Source of the DNA: Marivita sp030148515
GTDB lineage: Bacteria; Pseudomonadota; Alphaproteobacteria; Rhodobacterales; Rhodobacteraceae
NCBI RefSeq assembly: GCF_048006345.1
Contig: NZ_CP180351.1
Coordinates: forward strand, 3,286,001 to 3,350,000
Length of the DNA: 64,000 bases
Direction of reading: 5' to 3'
Translations under genes and position numbers: made by a program
Notes under the pieces: generated by a model
Told to the model about the DNA's origin: nothing
What the model saw: only the letters and a program-made list of their open reading frames with translations
The model's database searches: none
Shown: positions 42,545-51,069 of the stretch, one piece after another
Position numbering within the stretch: position 1 is the stretch's first letter
Layout of the letters: each line of letters opens with the position of its first letter

Positions 42545-42670
42545 GTGGATCACTTCCTTGTTCGCCTGCTGTCAGACCTATAGCGTCCGGCTCAAAGTGA
42601 CCAGAGAGGCGACGCCAAGCAATGGCAGGACGACATCAAAGCGGCAGAAGCGCGGATCACCGGCCATATC

Positions 42671-43540
42671 GTGGAAACGCCCGTGCTGCGCAGTGCGGCC
42701 TTCGGCCGGGACATCGCGCTCAAGCTCGAGCAGATGCAGCATACCGGCAGTTTCAAATGCCGGGGTGCGTTCAATACGCTGCTGGCGGCGGATGTGCCGG
42801 AAGCCGGTGTGGTGGCCGCATCCGGGGGCAATCACGGCGCAGCGGTGGCGTTTGCGGCCAGCCAGTTGGGGCACAGGGCGCGGATTTTTGTGCCCGAGAT
42901 CGCAGGTCCGGCCAAGATCGGGTTGATCCAGCGCACGGGGGCCGAACTGACTGTTGTGCCTGGTGAATATGCTAACGCGCTTGAACTGGCCGAACGCGAA
43001 GCATCGGAAAGCGGCGCGATGCAGATCCACGCCTATGACGCACCGCTGACCGTCTCTGGTCAGGGCACGGTGATGTCCGAATGGGAACGGCAAGGTCTGG
43101 ATGCGGACACTGTGCTGATTGCGGTGGGGGGCGGAGGGCTGATTGCCGGAGCGCTGGCGTGGCTGGGCGGCAGACGCAAGGTTGTCGCGGTCGAGCCGAT
43201 GACCTCGTGCGCGCTGCACGCGGCGCTTGAGGCGGGCGCGCCGGTCGATGTTGCGGTGTCGGGTGTCGCGGCGAATGCGCTGGGTGCGCGGCGGATCGGA
43301 CGCATCTGTTTTGATCTGGCCAAGGATGGCGGTGTCGAAAGCGTGCGTGTTCCTGATGGCGCGATCATCGAGGCGCAAAAGGCCCTTTGGCACGCGCATC
43401 GTCAATTGGTTGAACCGGCAGGGGCAACCGCTCTCGCCGCGCTGATGTCAGGGGCTTACGTTCCGGCGCCCAGCGAACGCGTTGCGGTTCTGGTCTGTGG
43501 TGGGAACATCGCGCCAGAGCCGGAGATTGCACTTCGGTGA
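42671..43540 (+). CDS. Threonine/serine dehydratase-like PLP enzyme; conserved N-terminus lies upstream without a start codon
   Basis: This PLP-dependent enzyme has the lysine in TGSFKCRGAFNT, SGGNHGAAVAF and the glycine-rich loop GGGGLIAGALAWLGG that binds the phosphate of PLP. It deaminates threonine, serine or a related hydroxy amino acid. The first usable start is GTG at 42671 (MetGlu-Thr-Pro-Val). However, codons 42623-42670 in the same frame already read WQDDIKAAEARITGHI, the normal family N-terminus, so the true start should be near 42617. That position is AAG, seven bases after AGAGG. See the finding. Confidence 0.85.
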   Translation: METPVLRSAAFGRDIALKLEQMQHTGSFKCRGAFNTLLAADVPEAGVVAASGGNHGAAVAFAASQLGHRARIFVPEIAGPAKIGLIQRTGAELTVVPGEYANALELAEREASESGAMQIHAYDAPLTVSGQGTVMSEWERQGLDADTVLIAVGGGGLIAGALAWLGGRRKVVAVEPMTSCALHAALEAGAPVDVAVSGVAANALGARRIGRICFDLAKDGGVESVRVPDGAIIEAQKALWHAHRQLVEPAGATALAALMSGAYVPAPSERVAVLVCGGNIAPEPEIALR

Positions 43541-43553
43541 ACCGCAGCACCTG

Positions 43554-44627
43554 TCAGCAGGATGACAGCAGGCAGTACCGCACCATTCGGTAATTGCTCT
43601 GAAACCCCTGCCGCTCGACGGTGGACTTTGGCGAAGGGATGCCGAACAGATAGGCTCGGTGATAGTCTTTTGACGGATCGGCAAGCCACTCTGTCAACAG
43701 ATCCGTATCGCGCATACATGCAGCGCTGTTCTTGCTCATGCCCATCCAGACACCACCCGACGGATCAATGGCGTCGAAGTGATGCAGACCTGATCCAGAG
43801 GCCTTGTTTGTCACCAATACCCAGTGATCGCCAAGCGACTTGTCGGAATGTTTGTCCTTGTAATCGACATGCGCCGCAACGACGCCGCCTGCCGCGATAT
43901 GTCCTTCGGCGTGGTCGGTCGGGTTGGCGGGCAAAGGTTTGTCCCATTGACCGGCCCCAAATCGTTCGATGCTCATACCGAGCAGTGGTGCAAGGGTGAA
44001 CGGGTTCAGACCATCTTTGGAATAGCAGTTGTTGTCCTTGGCGATCTTGTTGGCGTGGATCGGTGTGAGATCCTTGGCGAGTATGCCTTTGGGCCAAGAC
44101 GATGTAGGACGGCCAATGCCCGTTGCCGCCATGGTCAGCACACACAGGAAACAGCCCTCCTGCGCGATGGATACATCCTTGCCGTCGCGTTGGTAGCCCA
44201 GCTTTTCCGATTCATAGGCGCCCTGATTATACGGCTGGAAGGCGGCATTGCCCAATGCGTCCTTAATTGGATTCATAACCGGACCGGAATCGACAGGATT
44301 GATGTTGCCCGGACCCACGGCACCCGTCAGCGCCGTCCACGTATTGCCCTTGGTATCGACCCGTCCGTCGCATCGTTCAAGCACCCACCACATGACCTTG
44401 TTCTGAAACTGCGCTACCGCGCTGCCGGTGATGGCGGCGGAGGCCGGATCGGGGTCTGGCATCAGAGACATGCCATCCGCGGCCAGGAGTCCCGCTGCGC
44501 CACAATGCTCGCGAAACTTGGAATTGCCGAAAATATGCAAATCGAGAAGGAAGCGGACTTCCTTAAGGTCGGTGGGAAGATTCACGCCGCCCAAGCCGAC
44601 GGAACAGGTCAGATGCACCATACTCAT
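43554..44627 (-). CDS. Protein with N-terminal peptidoglycan-binding-like and C-terminal C39-like cysteine peptidase domains
   Basis: This 357-residue protein has two visible parts. Residues about 9-103 (SVGLGGVNLPTDLKEVRFLL, then ITGSAVAQFQNKV and CDGRVDTKGNTWTAL) resemble the peptidoglycan-binding domain of secreted amidases. Residues about 150-330 contain C159 or C162 (EGCFLCVLTMAA), H268 (GDHWVLVTN) and D288 (FDAIDPSGG), the order of C39/papain-like peptidases. GC is near 53%, below its neighbours. GGGGGA lies before the ATG. No signal peptide is seen, so export would need another route. It could be a secreted effector, bacteriocin-type or cell-wall enzyme. Confidence 0.6.
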   Translation of the reverse strand: MSMVHLTCSVGLGGVNLPTDLKEVRFLLDLHIFGNSKFREHCGAAGLLAADGMSLMPDPDPASAAITGSAVAQFQNKVMWWVLERCDGRVDTKGNTWTALTGAVGPGNINPVDSGPVMNPIKDALGNAAFQPYNQGAYESEKLGYQRDGKDVSIAQEGCFLCVLTMAATGIGRPTSSWPKGILAKDLTPIHANKIAKDNNCYSKDGLNPFTLAPLLGMSIERFGAGQWDKPLPANPTDHAEGHIAAGGVVAAHVDYKDKHSDKSLGDHWVLVTNKASGSGLHHFDAIDPSGGVWMGMSKNSAACMRDTDLLTEWLADPSKDYHRAYLFGIPSPKSTVERQGFQSNYRMVRYCLLSSC

Positions 44628-44820
44628 GATTTTTCCCCCAAAATGGTCATTCAAAATATCTGAAAAATATGAAATCAGATTATCGCGGCTTTAGAACAGC
44701 GCAACTCTTTCTTGTCCTCAAACTGTCGTGCTGAGCCGTACTTCGGCTGATCAAAACGCGTCGTTGCCCCCAGCCCTGCGATTGCGTAAGGAGCATCGAC
44801 CGAACAGCGAGGAGGCCATC

Positions 44821-45648
44821 ATGGACATCACCAGCCTGGAAACAGCCATCGAAGCCGCGTGGGACGCGCGCGATACGATCACACCGTCCACCGGCGGGGA
44901 AACCCGCGAAGCGATCGAGGACACGCTGAACGCGCTGGACAGCGGGTCTCTGCGGGTTGCTGAAAAGCAGGAGGATGGCAGCTGGCATGTGAACCAGTGG
45001 GCCAAGAAGGCCGTGCTGCTTGGCTTCCGCATCAAGGACATGGAACAGCAGGACGGCGGCCCGCAGGGCGGCGGCTGGTGGGACAAGGTCGACAGCAAGT
45101 TCAAGGGTTGGGGCGACACCGAGTGGCGCACGGCAGGCTTCCGCGCGGTGCCGAACTGTGTGGTGCGCAAGTCGGCCTATATCGCGCCGGGTGTGGTGCT
45201 GATGCCGTCTTTCGTGAACCTTGGGGCCTATGTTGACTCGGGAACCATGGTCGACACATGGGCGACCGTGGGATCCTGCGCGCAGATCGGAAAGAACGTG
45301 CATCTGTCGGGTGGCGTGGGTATTGGCGGCGTGCTGGAGCCGATGCAGGCCGGTCCGACCATCATCGAAGACAACTGCTTTATCGGTGCCCGTTCCGAAG
45401 TGGTCGAGGGCTGCATCGTGCGCGAAGGTTCGGTTCTGGGCATGGGCGTCTTCATCGGCCAGTCGACCAAGATCGTCGACCGCGAAACCGGCGAAGTGAT
45501 GTATGGCGAAGTGCCGCCCTACTCGGTCGTGGTGGCCGGGTCGATGCCGTCGAAGAACGGCATCAACCTCTATTGTGCAGTGATCGTGAAGCGGGTGGAC
45601 GAGCGGACGCGGTCCAAGACCGGCATCAACGAGCTGCTGCGCGATTGA
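44821..45648 (+). CDS. dapD: 2,3,4,5-tetrahydropyridine-2,6-dicarboxylate N-succinyltransferase
   Basis: This 275-residue enzyme succinylates tetrahydrodipicolinate in lysine/diaminopimelate synthesis. It has the hexapeptide-repeat (left-handed beta-helix) region from about residue 110, VVLMPSFVNLGAYVDSGTMVDTW, then GVGIGGVLEPMQAGPTIIEDNCFIGA, and the family C-terminus. GAGGAGG-like sequence precedes the ATG at 44821. It follows the divergent C39-like gene. asd and dapE are in the same window. Length and motifs are normal. Confidence 0.96.
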   Translation: MDITSLETAIEAAWDARDTITPSTGGETREAIEDTLNALDSGSLRVAEKQEDGSWHVNQWAKKAVLLGFRIKDMEQQDGGPQGGGWWDKVDSKFKGWGDTEWRTAGFRAVPNCVVRKSAYIAPGVVLMPSFVNLGAYVDSGTMVDTWATVGSCAQIGKNVHLSGGVGIGGVLEPMQAGPTIIEDNCFIGARSEVVEGCIVREGSVLGMGVFIGQSTKIVDRETGEVMYGEVPPYSVVVAGSMPSKNGINLYCAVIVKRVDERTRSKTGINELLRD

Positions 45649-45655
45649 ACCTGGC

Positions 45656-45675
45656 GGTGCGTGCCAGCACGCACC
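45656..45675. repeat. Palindromic element after dapD
   Basis: GGTGCGTGC and GCACGCACC (9-base arms, 2-base loop CA) form a near-perfect palindrome between the dapD stop and the rhodanese stop. It may work as a shared hairpin at the convergent 3' ends. It resembles short palindromic elements in other Rhodobacteraceae intergenic regions, but no second copy was found here. Confidence 0.6.
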
Positions 45676-46071
45676 CTACGTTGTCTTGGCGGGCTTCTCA
45701 CCAACAGGGCCGCCCGCCTTTTTCCAGCCCCCGAACCCGTCGGTGATGTGGCTGACATTCTCAAGCCCCATCTCCTGCGCGACTTTCGCAGAGAGGGCGG
45801 ATCGCCAGCCTGACGCGCAATAAAACACGAACCGATTGCCGGTCTGGAACTGCGGTTTGGCGTAGGGGCTGTCCGGGTCGATCCAGAATTCCAGCATGCC
45901 GCGCGGGCAGTGGAACGCACCTGGGATCATGCCTTCACGTTCCAACTCGCGCGGATCGCGCAGATCGACAAAAGTCACCCCGTCTTGGCCGTGCAGCTCC
46001 ATCATCTCGGATGCAGGCGCGTGATCGACCACTTCGTTCGCGGCTGCCACCATGTCTTTGACCGATTTCAT
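45676..46071 (-). CDS. Rhodanese-like domain protein
   Basis: This 131-residue single-domain protein has the active-site cysteine C85 in FYCASGWRSALSA, the CAxGxR-type loop, and FVDLRDPRELEREGMIPGAF near the start. It likely carries sulfur as a persulfide. No signal peptide is seen. The target is unknown. It converges on dapD with the palindrome between. Confidence 0.9.
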   Translation of the reverse strand: MKSVKDMVAAANEVVDHAPASEMMELHGQDGVTFVDLRDPRELEREGMIPGAFHCPRGMLEFWIDPDSPYAKPQFQTGNRFVFYCASGWRSALSAKVAQEMGLENVSHITDGFGGWKKAGGPVGEKPAKTT

Positions 46072-46184
46072 ATCGTCCCTCCCTGTTTGCCCGGCAGTAT
46101 GACCAGCAATGGCGCGGCAACAACCCTCGACGCGCAGCGGGTTTCATGGCAGATGCGGGGCACATTGATCAGACAGGCCGCAGA

Positions 46185-46535
46185 ATGAGCGATACCCCAA
46201 AGAAACCCAAAAAACCGCATGCGGTTTACACCCTTGTGGTCGAGGTCGGTCGCAAGTCTGGCGATGGCCTGCCCAAAGGGGCCACGGGGGCGGCGCTGAT
46301 GTGCTACGCGTCCGGCGTCGACGAAGCCGAAGCGGTGCGCGAAACCGTGGCGATCCTGAAACAGGCGGACATGGCGCCGCTGGATGTGACAGGCTACGGC
46401 ACGCTGGAAGAGCGCAAGGAACAGGGCCACGAGATCGAACCCGACGAGATCGAACTGATGCAAAAGGCGCTGGACGAAAACGCGGTGATCGTCGCGCAGG
46501 TCACGCCCTTTTTCGGCGATGAAGACCGCGATTAG
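46185..46535 (+). CDS. Conserved hypothetical protein
   Basis: This 116-residue protein (counted from ATG 46185) has the core KKPHAVYTLVVEVGRKSGDG, ATGAALMCYASGVDEAEAVR and GYGTLEERKEQGHEIEPDEI. It has no recognised motif. It is highly acidic towards the end. An earlier ATG at 46146 gives an extra 13 residues. It ends 4 bases into the convergent Hint gene stop. Function unknown. Confidence 0.65.
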   Translation: MSDTPKKPKKPHAVYTLVVEVGRKSGDGLPKGATGAALMCYASGVDEAEAVRETVAILKQADMAPLDVTGYGTLEERKEQGHEIEPDEIELMQKALDENAVIVAQVTPFFGDEDRD

Positions 46536-47611
46536 GCGGCGCGTGCCTCAGCCAGTGTGATCGCCTCGAAGGCGCGCAGCACCTGATACCCGGCGCGGTG
46601 ATGCTCGGGCAGAATCGCGCGGGACAGGTCGCTGAGCACCGAAGCCGAGAGCAGCGCCTTGTCGCGGCGCATCCGACCGATATAGAGGGTTTCCAAGGCG
46701 GCATCCGGAATTCGAACCGCGTCATGATGCGGCAAGAGCACCTGATGATAGGTGACAAAGCGCGGAGCCGGTTCGAAGTGACCAGCATAGCCATTGACCA
46801 GAGCGGAGGCGGGGATCAGCACTTGTTCGCGGCCAAACAGGTATTCGACCTCGGGACCGCTGACCAAGAGACGCTGGTGCCGCGACACCACCACATCCTG
46901 CGTCAGCCCGAAATAGGGCGCCCGCAAGCGCACCGGACGGAACGAGCCCAGCGCCGGGACAGTGCGCGATACAGCATGCAGCACCGGAACCAGCTTGCCA
47001 TTTGCCGAACGCACCACGTCGCCCTGTTGCAGCGTCATGGCCAGACGCACACCTTGCGCCGTTTCGATGGGGACAGATGGCGCCAGCGTCGGCATGGGGC
47101 CGACGGGTTCAATGTCCGTCGACAACGCCACGAAAATCACATCTGGGTCGATGTCTGTCAGGCCCTTGGGGTGGGCCAGTGCGACGAGGTCGGCCAGCAA
47201 CGGGGCGCGTTTCATGACGAAGTGCCGGATCAGGACATGTTCGGTTTCAGGGCGTGCGACGACCATGCGCCCGAGTTGTTTTTCTACGTCCCAGCTGATC
47301 GTCACCTGCAACGTATCGGTCCGCGCCTCGCGACCGCGTTCAACCACCTCGTGTACCACGTCTTCGCCTTGGGCAATGACCAGGACAAGGCTGCCGTGAG
47401 GCGTGGACATCAGCGAAAAGCTGCAAACCTGGGTGCCTTCACGCTTGTAGCTGAGAAGTGTCTGGGGGCGTCCATCCGGGGACAGTCGGGTTTCCAGAAC
47501 GATCGACCCTTGTGGAACACAGGCGCGAGGTCGTCGGTCAAGGATGTCCTCAACCTCTTCGCGCAGCCATGGCGCGCGCTTTTCGCAATCCAAAAGCGCA
47601 AACCAACTCAT
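46532..47611 (-). CDS. Hint-domain protein without the usual catalytic cysteine
   Basis: This 359-residue protein starts MSWFALLDCEKRAPWLREEV. After a beta-rich N-terminal part the C-terminal half has the Hint-fold pattern (PIETAQGVRLAMTLQQGDVV, VVVSRHQRLLVSGPEVEYLF, LVNGYAGHFEPAPRFVTYHQ). The residue usually taken by the nucleophilic cysteine at the start of the fold is absent, so self-cleavage is unlikely. The ATG overlaps the expected TGA of the upstream Hint gene by 4 bases (ATGA), which implies they were normally coupled. It probably belongs to a secreted-protein pair. Confidence 0.75.
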   Translation of the reverse strand: MSWFALLDCEKRAPWLREEVEDILDRRPRACVPQGSIVLETRLSPDGRPQTLLSYKREGTQVCSFSLMSTPHGSLVLVIAQGEDVVHEVVERGREARTDTLQVTISWDVEKQLGRMVVARPETEHVLIRHFVMKRAPLLADLVALAHPKGLTDIDPDVIFVALSTDIEPVGPMPTLAPSVPIETAQGVRLAMTLQQGDVVRSANGKLVPVLHAVSRTVPALGSFRPVRLRAPYFGLTQDVVVSRHQRLLVSGPEVEYLFGREQVLIPASALVNGYAGHFEPAPRFVTYHQVLLPHHDAVRIPDAALETLYIGRMRRDKALLSASVLSDLSRAILPEHHRAGYQVLRAFEAITLAEARAA

Positions 47612-49180
47612 GCGGCGGCTCCGAACAACATCTGCGCTTCGTGTTTCTTGAGGATCTGGCGGGCTGCAACGCCATAGCCCTGGCCTGTTTCGGGATCGAG
47701 TTCGGGAAAGAGAACTCACGATCTCTTCGATGATGTCCTCTTCAAAGGCGTCGAGCGTTTGAGGGCCGGGCAAGAAGCTTTCGGTCGCCAAACCGTTGGA
47801 CAGGATGATCTCGTGCTGATCGAACAGCAGATGCACATAGGTGACGGTGCCGCCCTCTACGGTCTGTACGGTGCGCCCGTTGACCAGATGCTTGGCGGCG
47901 ACAAGCACTTCGGGTGTACCGAACACCAGATCCGCCAAAGGATCGCGCACCAGAATGCGGTGCTGGGGCGACAGCATCAATGCCCCGTGGTTGCCGAATG
48001 TTCTTGCCGCCACACGCACAGGTGCAAACGCGCCAACGGCCGCGACAGTGCGCTGGCCGCTCCAGCGCAGCGGTTGCAAGCCGTGATCCATCGTCCAGAC
48101 CAGATCATCCGGGCGCAGGTCTTCGACACGACGGGGACCAAGCTCTGTTTCGATCAGCGTGCCTGCCACGAAACAGGGCACCGTTGCGATCGTGACAAAA
48201 CCGGTGTCGATTTCACCAGTGCTGCTTGCGACATCATAGGTGAAGTTGACAGTTTCGAAATCGCCATCCGAGGTCACCGACAGCGTGCCATCAGCGTTCA
48301 GCGTGACGACCTGACCGGTGCCCAGCGTGACGCTGTCACCCGCGCTGACGGCGATGCCATTGATATGCGTAATGAACATCACACCGCCGGTCAGGTTGAT
48401 GTCATTGTCGAGTACGTCGAGAACCTTGGTCCGGTTCGTGAACATGCTGACGATGTCGGACCGTGCAACAAGTTCGGTCTGAACCGAGTCCGCGGCGATC
48501 AAAAGGTTCGAGTCGTAGTTCGCATCGCCCACATCGGCGATCCCGATGCGGATCGAATTCACCTCGCCGGGATTGACCAGCATTGTCATCGTCAGGGTAA
48601 CGGTAAACCCGTCCATTTCGGTGTTGTAGTCGTCGCCCGTGTTGTCCTTGAACAGGTTGACGTTCGCGGTCGTGTTGAGGTTCGCCGGGTCAACATCCCC
48701 GTCGCCGGCAACGATGTCGACCTGTTGACCGTTGATCCAAACGCCGACGAAATCCTGATAGATGGAGTTCGTGAATTCCGGGTATTCCTCGGACGAAAAG
48801 ACGAAGCGCATCGTCATAACGTCATTTTCGGGGATGAAGTCGATGTCGAGGTAACTGGCGTCGTATGTGTTGGTCCCGGCGGCCGCGTTGAAATCCGGGT
48901 TGTTGTTCTGGCCGCCGCTGCTCGTTGTTGTGGAACCGCTGCGGTTAGGATCACCCCCGCTTTGTGTGAACGCCCTGACCTGTCCAGTCGACAGGATGAC
49001 GCCAGAATCCGACGGTGTGACACCCGGTGCCAATGCATCGCCATTGCTGTAGATCGCGGAAGACCGACTGTCACCGCTGTAGCTGGCGCCCACAACTGTT
49101 GCGCCCGATCCAAAGATTGCGTTTGCCATCGCAAGCGCGCTGGCACCTGTATTGTATGTAAGCTCGGCGCCTGTTGCCAT
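47608..49180 (-). pseudogene. Choice-of-anchor L plus Hint domain protein, frameshifted near its C-terminus
   Basis: The N-terminal half is a choice-of-anchor L domain (ANAIFGSGATVVGASYSGDS, VFSSEEYPEFTNSIYQDFVG) and the C-terminal half a Hint domain with the nucleophilic cysteine (PCFVAGTLIETELGPRRVED). After EEDIIEEIV the frame runs into unrelated residues and into the next gene. In the +1 frame the following bases read LFPELDPETGQGYGVAARQI, then LKKHEAQMLF, GAAA and TGA, a normal C-terminus. One extra base near 47713 would explain this. ATG 49180 has GAGG before it. It may be a real mutation, an assembly error or a programmed shift. Confidence 0.75.
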
Positions 49181-49453
49181 TTTTGCCTCGATGAGACCCA
49201 AGGCATGTTCCAGACACGGATGACTGATCGACCGATGTTTTCACCGTGCCGACCCCGTGGACTGACTGCTGCTCTGCCTCGAGCCATTTTTATCTTTGTT
49301 GCTCAATAGCTAATACGAAAGAGAGTGATGTGTCATCCTTTCGATAGCGTCGACACCAAAAGGACAGGCGGCAATTGAGTCCTTTTCGTCACATTTGCCT
49401 CTGCCGGCAGTTGACGTTAGCCAAGGTCAGGCACTGAACAGAGGGCAAATCCG

Positions 49454-50602
49454 ATGACACCGACCGATCCCGTAGACCTGACCGCAGCGCTTGTGCGCTG
49501 CCCCTCGGTAACGCCCGAAGAAGGTGGCGCGCTGGTCTTGCTGCAAGATTTGCTGGAGGGTGCCGGGTTCACATGCACCCGCGTCGATCGGGGTGGGGTG
49601 TCCAACCTGTTTGCCCGTTGGGGCGACAAGGGCCATGCCCGGACGTTTGGCTTCAACGGGCACACCGATGTCGTGCCGCTGGGCAATCCGGACGCGTGGA
49701 CGATGCCGCCCTTCGGGGCCGAGATCAAAGACGGAATGCTGTACGGGCGCGGGTCCACCGACATGAAATCGGGCGTCGCTGCCTTTGCTGCCGCTGCGGT
49801 GGATTTCGTCCGCGACACACCCCCGGACGGCGCGGTGATCCTGACCATTACAGGCGACGAGGAGGGCGATGCGATTGACGGCACGATGGCGTTGCTCGAC
49901 TGGATGGAAACCCATGATGAGCAGATGAGCGTGTGTCTGGTCGGCGAACCCACCAGCCCGGATCACATGGGTCAGATGATGAAAATCGGGCGACGCGGGT
50001 CGATGAATGCGTGGTTCACGGTGACTGGCAAACAGGGCCATTCCGCCTATCCGCACCGCGCCCTAAACCCGATGCCCGCCATCGCGCGTCTGATGGACCG
50101 GCTGGCCTCGCACGAGTTGGATCAGGGCACCGACCATTTCGATGCGTCGACACTGGCGGTGGTGACCATCGACACAGGCAATGCGGCAACCAACGTGATC
50201 CCCGCCGAGACACGCGCCTGCATCAACATCCGGTTCAATGACATCCATACGGGTGAGGGCCTGTCCTACTGGCTGCGCGACGAGGCGGCCAAGGTGGATG
50301 CCGAATTCGGCACCAAGACCGAGGTGAAGATCAAGATCTCTGGCGAAGCGTTCCTGACCCCGCCGGGGCCTCTGTCCGATCTGGTGGCCAAGGCCGTTGC
50401 GGCGGAAACCGGCGTAGCGCCAGAGCTGTCCACGACCGGCGGTACTTCGGACGCGCGGTTCGTCAAGAACCACTGCCCGGTGGTCGAATTCGGCCTTGTC
50501 GGCAAAACCATGCACGCGGTCGATGAACGGGTCGAGGTGGCGCAGATTCACCAGCTTAAGGCGATCTACACCCGCATCCTTCAGGACTATTTTGCACAAT
50601 GA
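49454..50602 (+). CDS. dapE: Succinyl-diaminopimelate desuccinylase
   Basis: This 382-residue zinc enzyme removes succinate from N-succinyl-LL-diaminopimelate in lysine and cell-wall synthesis. Metal ligands lie in FNGHTDVVPLG, YGRGSTDMKSG and TGDEEGDAIDG, and the dimerisation domain is intact. The GNAT gene overlaps its stop by 4 bases. The 273 bases upstream are shared with the divergent Hint gene and hold no other gene. Motifs and length are normal. Confidence 0.96.
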   Translation: MTPTDPVDLTAALVRCPSVTPEEGGALVLLQDLLEGAGFTCTRVDRGGVSNLFARWGDKGHARTFGFNGHTDVVPLGNPDAWTMPPFGAEIKDGMLYGRGSTDMKSGVAAFAAAAVDFVRDTPPDGAVILTITGDEEGDAIDGTMALLDWMETHDEQMSVCLVGEPTSPDHMGQMMKIGRRGSMNAWFTVTGKQGHSAYPHRALNPMPAIARLMDRLASHELDQGTDHFDASTLAVVTIDTGNAATNVIPAETRACINIRFNDIHTGEGLSYWLRDEAAKVDAEFGTKTEVKIKISGEAFLTPPGPLSDLVAKAVAAETGVAPELSTTGGTSDARFVKNHCPVVEFGLVGKTMHAVDERVEVAQIHQLKAIYTRILQDYFAQ

Positions 50603-51027
50603 CCGTGACCGTCTCGAGGGTCGCGGACCCGACCGACTGTTATGCGGTTCGGTACGACGTGTTCGTTCAGGAGCAGAAAGTTCCTGTCGAGTTGGAGCGT
50701 GACGAACTTGACGCCACTGCGATCCACTTGCTGGCAACAGACAACGGCTCGCCGGTTGGCGCGGCCCGGATCGTAATCAACGGCGACACTGGCAAGATTG
50801 GGCGCGTCTGTGTTTTGCGTGATCGTCGCCACAACGGGATTGGCTCAACCCTGATGTGCGAGACTCTGGAAATCCTGCGCGACATGCCCGGCATCGCCCG
50901 CGCCGCCCTTGGTGCGCAGATCGACGCTTTGGGGTTCTATGAAAAGCTGGGCTTCACCGCCTATGGTGCAGTGTTCGACGATGCAGGGATCGACCATCGG
51001 ATGATGGAGCTGCGCTTCGACACCTGA
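50599..51027 (+). CDS. GNAT family N-acetyltransferase
   Basis: This 142-residue protein has the GNAT pattern VGAARIVINGDTGKIGRVCVL then RDRRHNGIGSTLMCETLEIL, with the acetyl-CoA binding R-x-x-G-x-G/A loop (RHNGIG). The acceptor is unknown. It starts with ATG overlapping the dapE stop by 4 bases, so it is translationally coupled to dapE. RNase R begins 42 bases later. Confidence 0.88.
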   Translation: MTVTVSRVADPTDCYAVRYDVFVQEQKVPVELERDELDATAIHLLATDNGSPVGAARIVINGDTGKIGRVCVLRDRRHNGIGSTLMCETLEILRDMPGIARAALGAQIDALGFYEKLGFTAYGAVFDDAGIDHRMMELRFDT

Positions 51028-51069
51028 CGCGACTTTCGCCATGACGCGCCAGATTGCCCGTGCTACCTG

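Noticed and set aside
46532..49201. One continuous 889-codon gene combining two Hint proteins
   Set aside because: The junction reads as nonsense, and the +1 frame gives a normal end of the first protein; treated as two genes with a frameshift.
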